From Clostridia bacterium (GTDB taxonomy: Bacteria > Bacillota > Clostridia > Oscillospirales > UBA644), in NCBI GenBank assembly GCA_017621705.1, contig JAGASR010000002.1, positions 1 through 45,983 on the forward strand: a DNA stretch of 45,983 nt. The letters are read 5' to 3'. Numbering within the stretch: the stretch's first letter is position 1; every line of letters begins with the position of its first letter. A program made the translations under genes and the position numbers. Below, piece by piece: positions 43,652 through 45,983 of the stretch. The notes beneath the pieces were generated by a model. That model did no database searches. It saw only the letters and a list, made by a program, of their open reading frames with translations, and was not told the origin of the DNA.

Positions 43652-45718
43652 TTATTTTTTCATAATGGTTTCCTGGATGCTCTTGGGAACTTCAGCATAG
43701 TGGCTGGGTTCCATGGTATATGCACCACGACCCTGCGTCTTAGAACGCATGTCGGTAGCATAACCGAACATTTCACTGAGCGGAACATGTGCAGTTACCT
43801 GCTGACCGCCGGTGATGATATCCAGGCTCTGGATCTGACCTCTACGAGAGTTGATGTCACCGATAACATCGCCGAGATATTCATCGGGAGTGGTAACAAC
43901 GACTTTCATGATCGGTTCCATAATAACGGGGTTTGCCTTCTTGCAAGCTTCCTTGAAAGCCATAGAACCGGCCATCTTGAATGCCATTTCAGAAGAGTCG
44001 ACTTCGTGATAAGAACCGTCGTAGAGAGTAACTTTAACGTCAACAACAGGGTAGCCTGCGAGGATACCGGACTGCATTGCGCCCTGGATACCTGCATCGA
44101 CTGCGGGGATATATTCCTTCGGAACGGAACCGCCGACAACCTTGTTGATAAATTCGTAACCCTTACCGGATTCGTTAGGTTCAACGATGATCTTAACGTG
44201 ACCATACTGACCTTTACCACCGGACTGACGAGCATACTTGGTATCCTGGTCAACGGACTGACGAATTGCTTCTTTGTAAGCAACCTGGGGTTTACCTACG
44301 TTAGCTTCAACTTTGAATTCACGGAGAAGTCTGTCTACGATAATTTCAAGGTGAAGTTCGCCCATACCTGCGATGATGGTCTGACCGGTTTCTTCGTCGG
44401 TATAGGTTCTGAATGTCGGGTCTTCCTCGGCGAGTTTTGCAAGAGCGATGCCCATCTTTTCCTGACCTGCTTTGGTCTTGGGTTCGATAGCAACTCTGAT
44501 AACGGGGTCGGGGAATTCCATAGATTCGAGAATGATAGGAGCATTTTCGATACAGAGAGTGTCACCGGTAGTGGTGTTCTTGAGACCTACTGCAGCAACG
44601 ATGTCGCCTGCGCAAGCTTCTTCAAGGTCTTCTCTGTGGTTAGCGTGCATAAGAAGAATACGACCGAGACGTTCACGGTGACCTTTTGTAGCGTTCTTAA
44701 CGGTAGCACCTGCGGTGATCTTACCGGAGTAGATTCTGAAGAAGCAGAGCTTACCTACGAACGGGTCAGTCATGATCTTGAACGCAAGAGCAGAGAACGG
44801 TTCTTGGTCACTTGCTTTACGTTCGCCTTCTTCGTTTGTTTCGGGATGAACACCCTGAATAGCAGGAATGTCAACAGGGGAGGGCATATATGCTACGATT
44901 GCGTCGAGAAGTTTCTGAACGCCTTTGTTACGGTAAGAAGTACCGCAAACAACGGGAACGATTCTGTTAGCAATAGTACCTGTACGGAGACATTTCTGGA
45001 TCTCTTCTTTGGTGATCTCTTCGCCTTCAAGGTATTTTTCCATGATGGCTTCGTCTTCTTCTGCGCATGCTTCGAGTATTTTCATTCTGTACTCTTCAGC
45101 AAGATCAACCATATCCTCGGGGATAGGTTCAACACGCATATCGTTACCCATATCGTCGTAATAGACGTCAGCAGTCATTTCGATAAGGTCGATAACGCCG
45201 CGGAAATCATCCTGAGCGCCGATCGGGAGCTGAATGGGAACTGCGTTACATTTAAGACGGTCATGCATCATTTTGACGACGCGATAAAAATCGGCGCCCA
45301 TGATGTCCATCTTGTTTACGTACGCCATACGGGGTACTTTATATTTATCAGCTTGTCTCCAAACTGTTTCGGACTGCGGTTCAACGCCACCCTTTGCACA
45401 GAAAACGGTTACAGAGCCGTCAAGGACACGGAGCGAACGTTCAACTTCAACGGTAAAGTCAACGTGGCCGGGGGTGTCGATGATGTTGAGTCTGTGACCC
45501 TTCCAGTATGCAGTAGTCGCAGCGGAAGTAATGGTAATACCTCTTTCCTGTTCCTGCGCCATGAAGTCCATGGTAGCGGTACCTTCGTGAGTCTCACCGA
45601 GTTTATGGTTAACGCCGGTGTAGTAAAGGATACGCTCAGTGGTCGTGGTCTTGCCCGCGTCGATATGAGCCATGATACCGATGTTACGGTAAAGCTCAAT
45701 GGGATATTGTCTGGGCAT
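43652..45718 (-). CDS. fusA: Translation elongation factor G
   Basis: This 688-residue canonical EF-G catalyses translocation and helps recycle ribosomes. G1 is AHIDAGKT (17-24), G3 DTPGH with the catalytic His intact, and G4 NKMD. All five domains are present. The ribosome site AAAGGAG precedes the ATG. It lies between rpsG and tuf, the standard str order. A diverged paralogue is at 37700-39727. Confidence 0.98.
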   Translation of the reverse strand: MPRQYPIELYRNIGIMAHIDAGKTTTTERILYYTGVNHKLGETHEGTATMDFMAQEQERGITITSAATTAYWKGHRLNIIDTPGHVDFTVEVERSLRVLDGSVTVFCAKGGVEPQSETVWRQADKYKVPRMAYVNKMDIMGADFYRVVKMMHDRLKCNAVPIQLPIGAQDDFRGVIDLIEMTADVYYDDMGNDMRVEPIPEDMVDLAEEYRMKILEACAEEDEAIMEKYLEGEEITKEEIQKCLRTGTIANRIVPVVCGTSYRNKGVQKLLDAIVAYMPSPVDIPAIQGVHPETNEEGERKASDQEPFSALAFKIMTDPFVGKLCFFRIYSGKITAGATVKNATKGHRERLGRILLMHANHREDLEEACAGDIVAAVGLKNTTTGDTLCIENAPIILESMEFPDPVIRVAIEPKTKAGQEKMGIALAKLAEEDPTFRTYTDEETGQTIIAGMGELHLEIIVDRLLREFKVEANVGKPQVAYKEAIRQSVDQDTKYARQSGGKGQYGHVKIIVEPNESGKGYEFINKVVGGSVPKEYIPAVDAGIQGAMQSGILAGYPVVDVKVTLYDGSYHEVDSSEMAFKMAGSMAFKEACKKANPVIMEPIMKVVVTTPDEYLGDVIGDINSRRGQIQSLDIITGGQQVTAHVPLSEMFGYATDMRSKTQGRGAYTMEPSHYAEVPKSIQETIMKK

Positions 45719-45757
45719 TGGGGACTCCTTTCAATTAAACGGTGCAGATTGGGGTGA

Positions 45758-45983
<226 letters not shown>

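Noticed and set aside
43700..45757. 685-codon plus-strand frame opposite fusA
   Set aside because: Same cause; fusA on the minus strand is complete and fits the str operon.

Overview
The window is a gene-dense bacterial chromosome segment of about 46 kb with 41 protein-coding genes, two of them cut by the window edges. It has no rRNA, tRNA, CRISPR array, phage or insertion sequence that I can see. Gene content and order point to a low-to-mid-GC Gram-positive anaerobe of the Clostridia (Bacillota), probably an uncultured relative of the Ruminococcaceae/Oscillospirales group. The signs are mreB-mreC-mreD-mrdA-minD-mgsA in one run, a GldA/GldF/GldG/DUF4340 exporter, hisS-aspS adjacency, recA-recX-rimO-pgsA linkage, a YmdB-type phosphodiesterase, and an rpsG-fusA-tuf (str) block. 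The exact lineage is inference.

Layout. (1) 1-162: start of an AT-rich exported protein, leaving the window, with its own promoter. (2) 460-20248, all minus strand: 18 tightly packed genes read from rlmB at the right to thrS at the left. In transcription order they are rlmB, a P-type-ATPase-like membrane protein, yebC, an XRE regulator, maf, mreB, mreC, mreD, mrdA (PBP2), minD, mgsA, hisS, aspS, the GldA/F/G/DUF4340 ABC system and thrS, ending at a 17-bp perfect hairpin at 326-374. The theme is cell-wall elongation plus tRNA charging. (3) 20448-22525, minus: a DedA protein, an EEP-family phosphatase/nuclease and ispD. (4) A divergent promoter pair at 22568-22635. (5) 22735-25531, plus: ymdB, a fused AAC(3)-like acetyltransferase/ribulose-phosphate 3-epimerase gene, and an isochorismatase-like protein lacking its nucleophile, linked by TGATG overlaps. 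(6) 25660-32764, plus: recA, recX, rimO, pgsA, cysS, recG. (7) 32914-37519, plus: rplU, rpmA, terminator, obgE, and a lipoprotein with two beta-helix domains. (8) 37700-40651, plus: an EF-G paralogue and a GDPD-family phosphodiesterase, each followed by a hairpin terminator. (9) 40700-45983, minus: nadE, and the tuf, fusA, rpsG part of the str operon.

Most of the window is ordinary housekeeping. The unusual material is a set of altered or fused enzymes. These are the in-frame AAC(3)-RPE fusion and its pseudo-nicotinamidase neighbour, a P-type ATPase relative without DKTGT, TGDN or GDGxND motifs, a NAD synthetase with an eroded glutaminase domain, an IspD with Glu in place of an invariant Lys, and an L27 without the cleavable N-terminal extension typical of Bacillota (and no prp gene between rplU and rpmA). 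All identifications come from reading motifs by eye; no database search was run.
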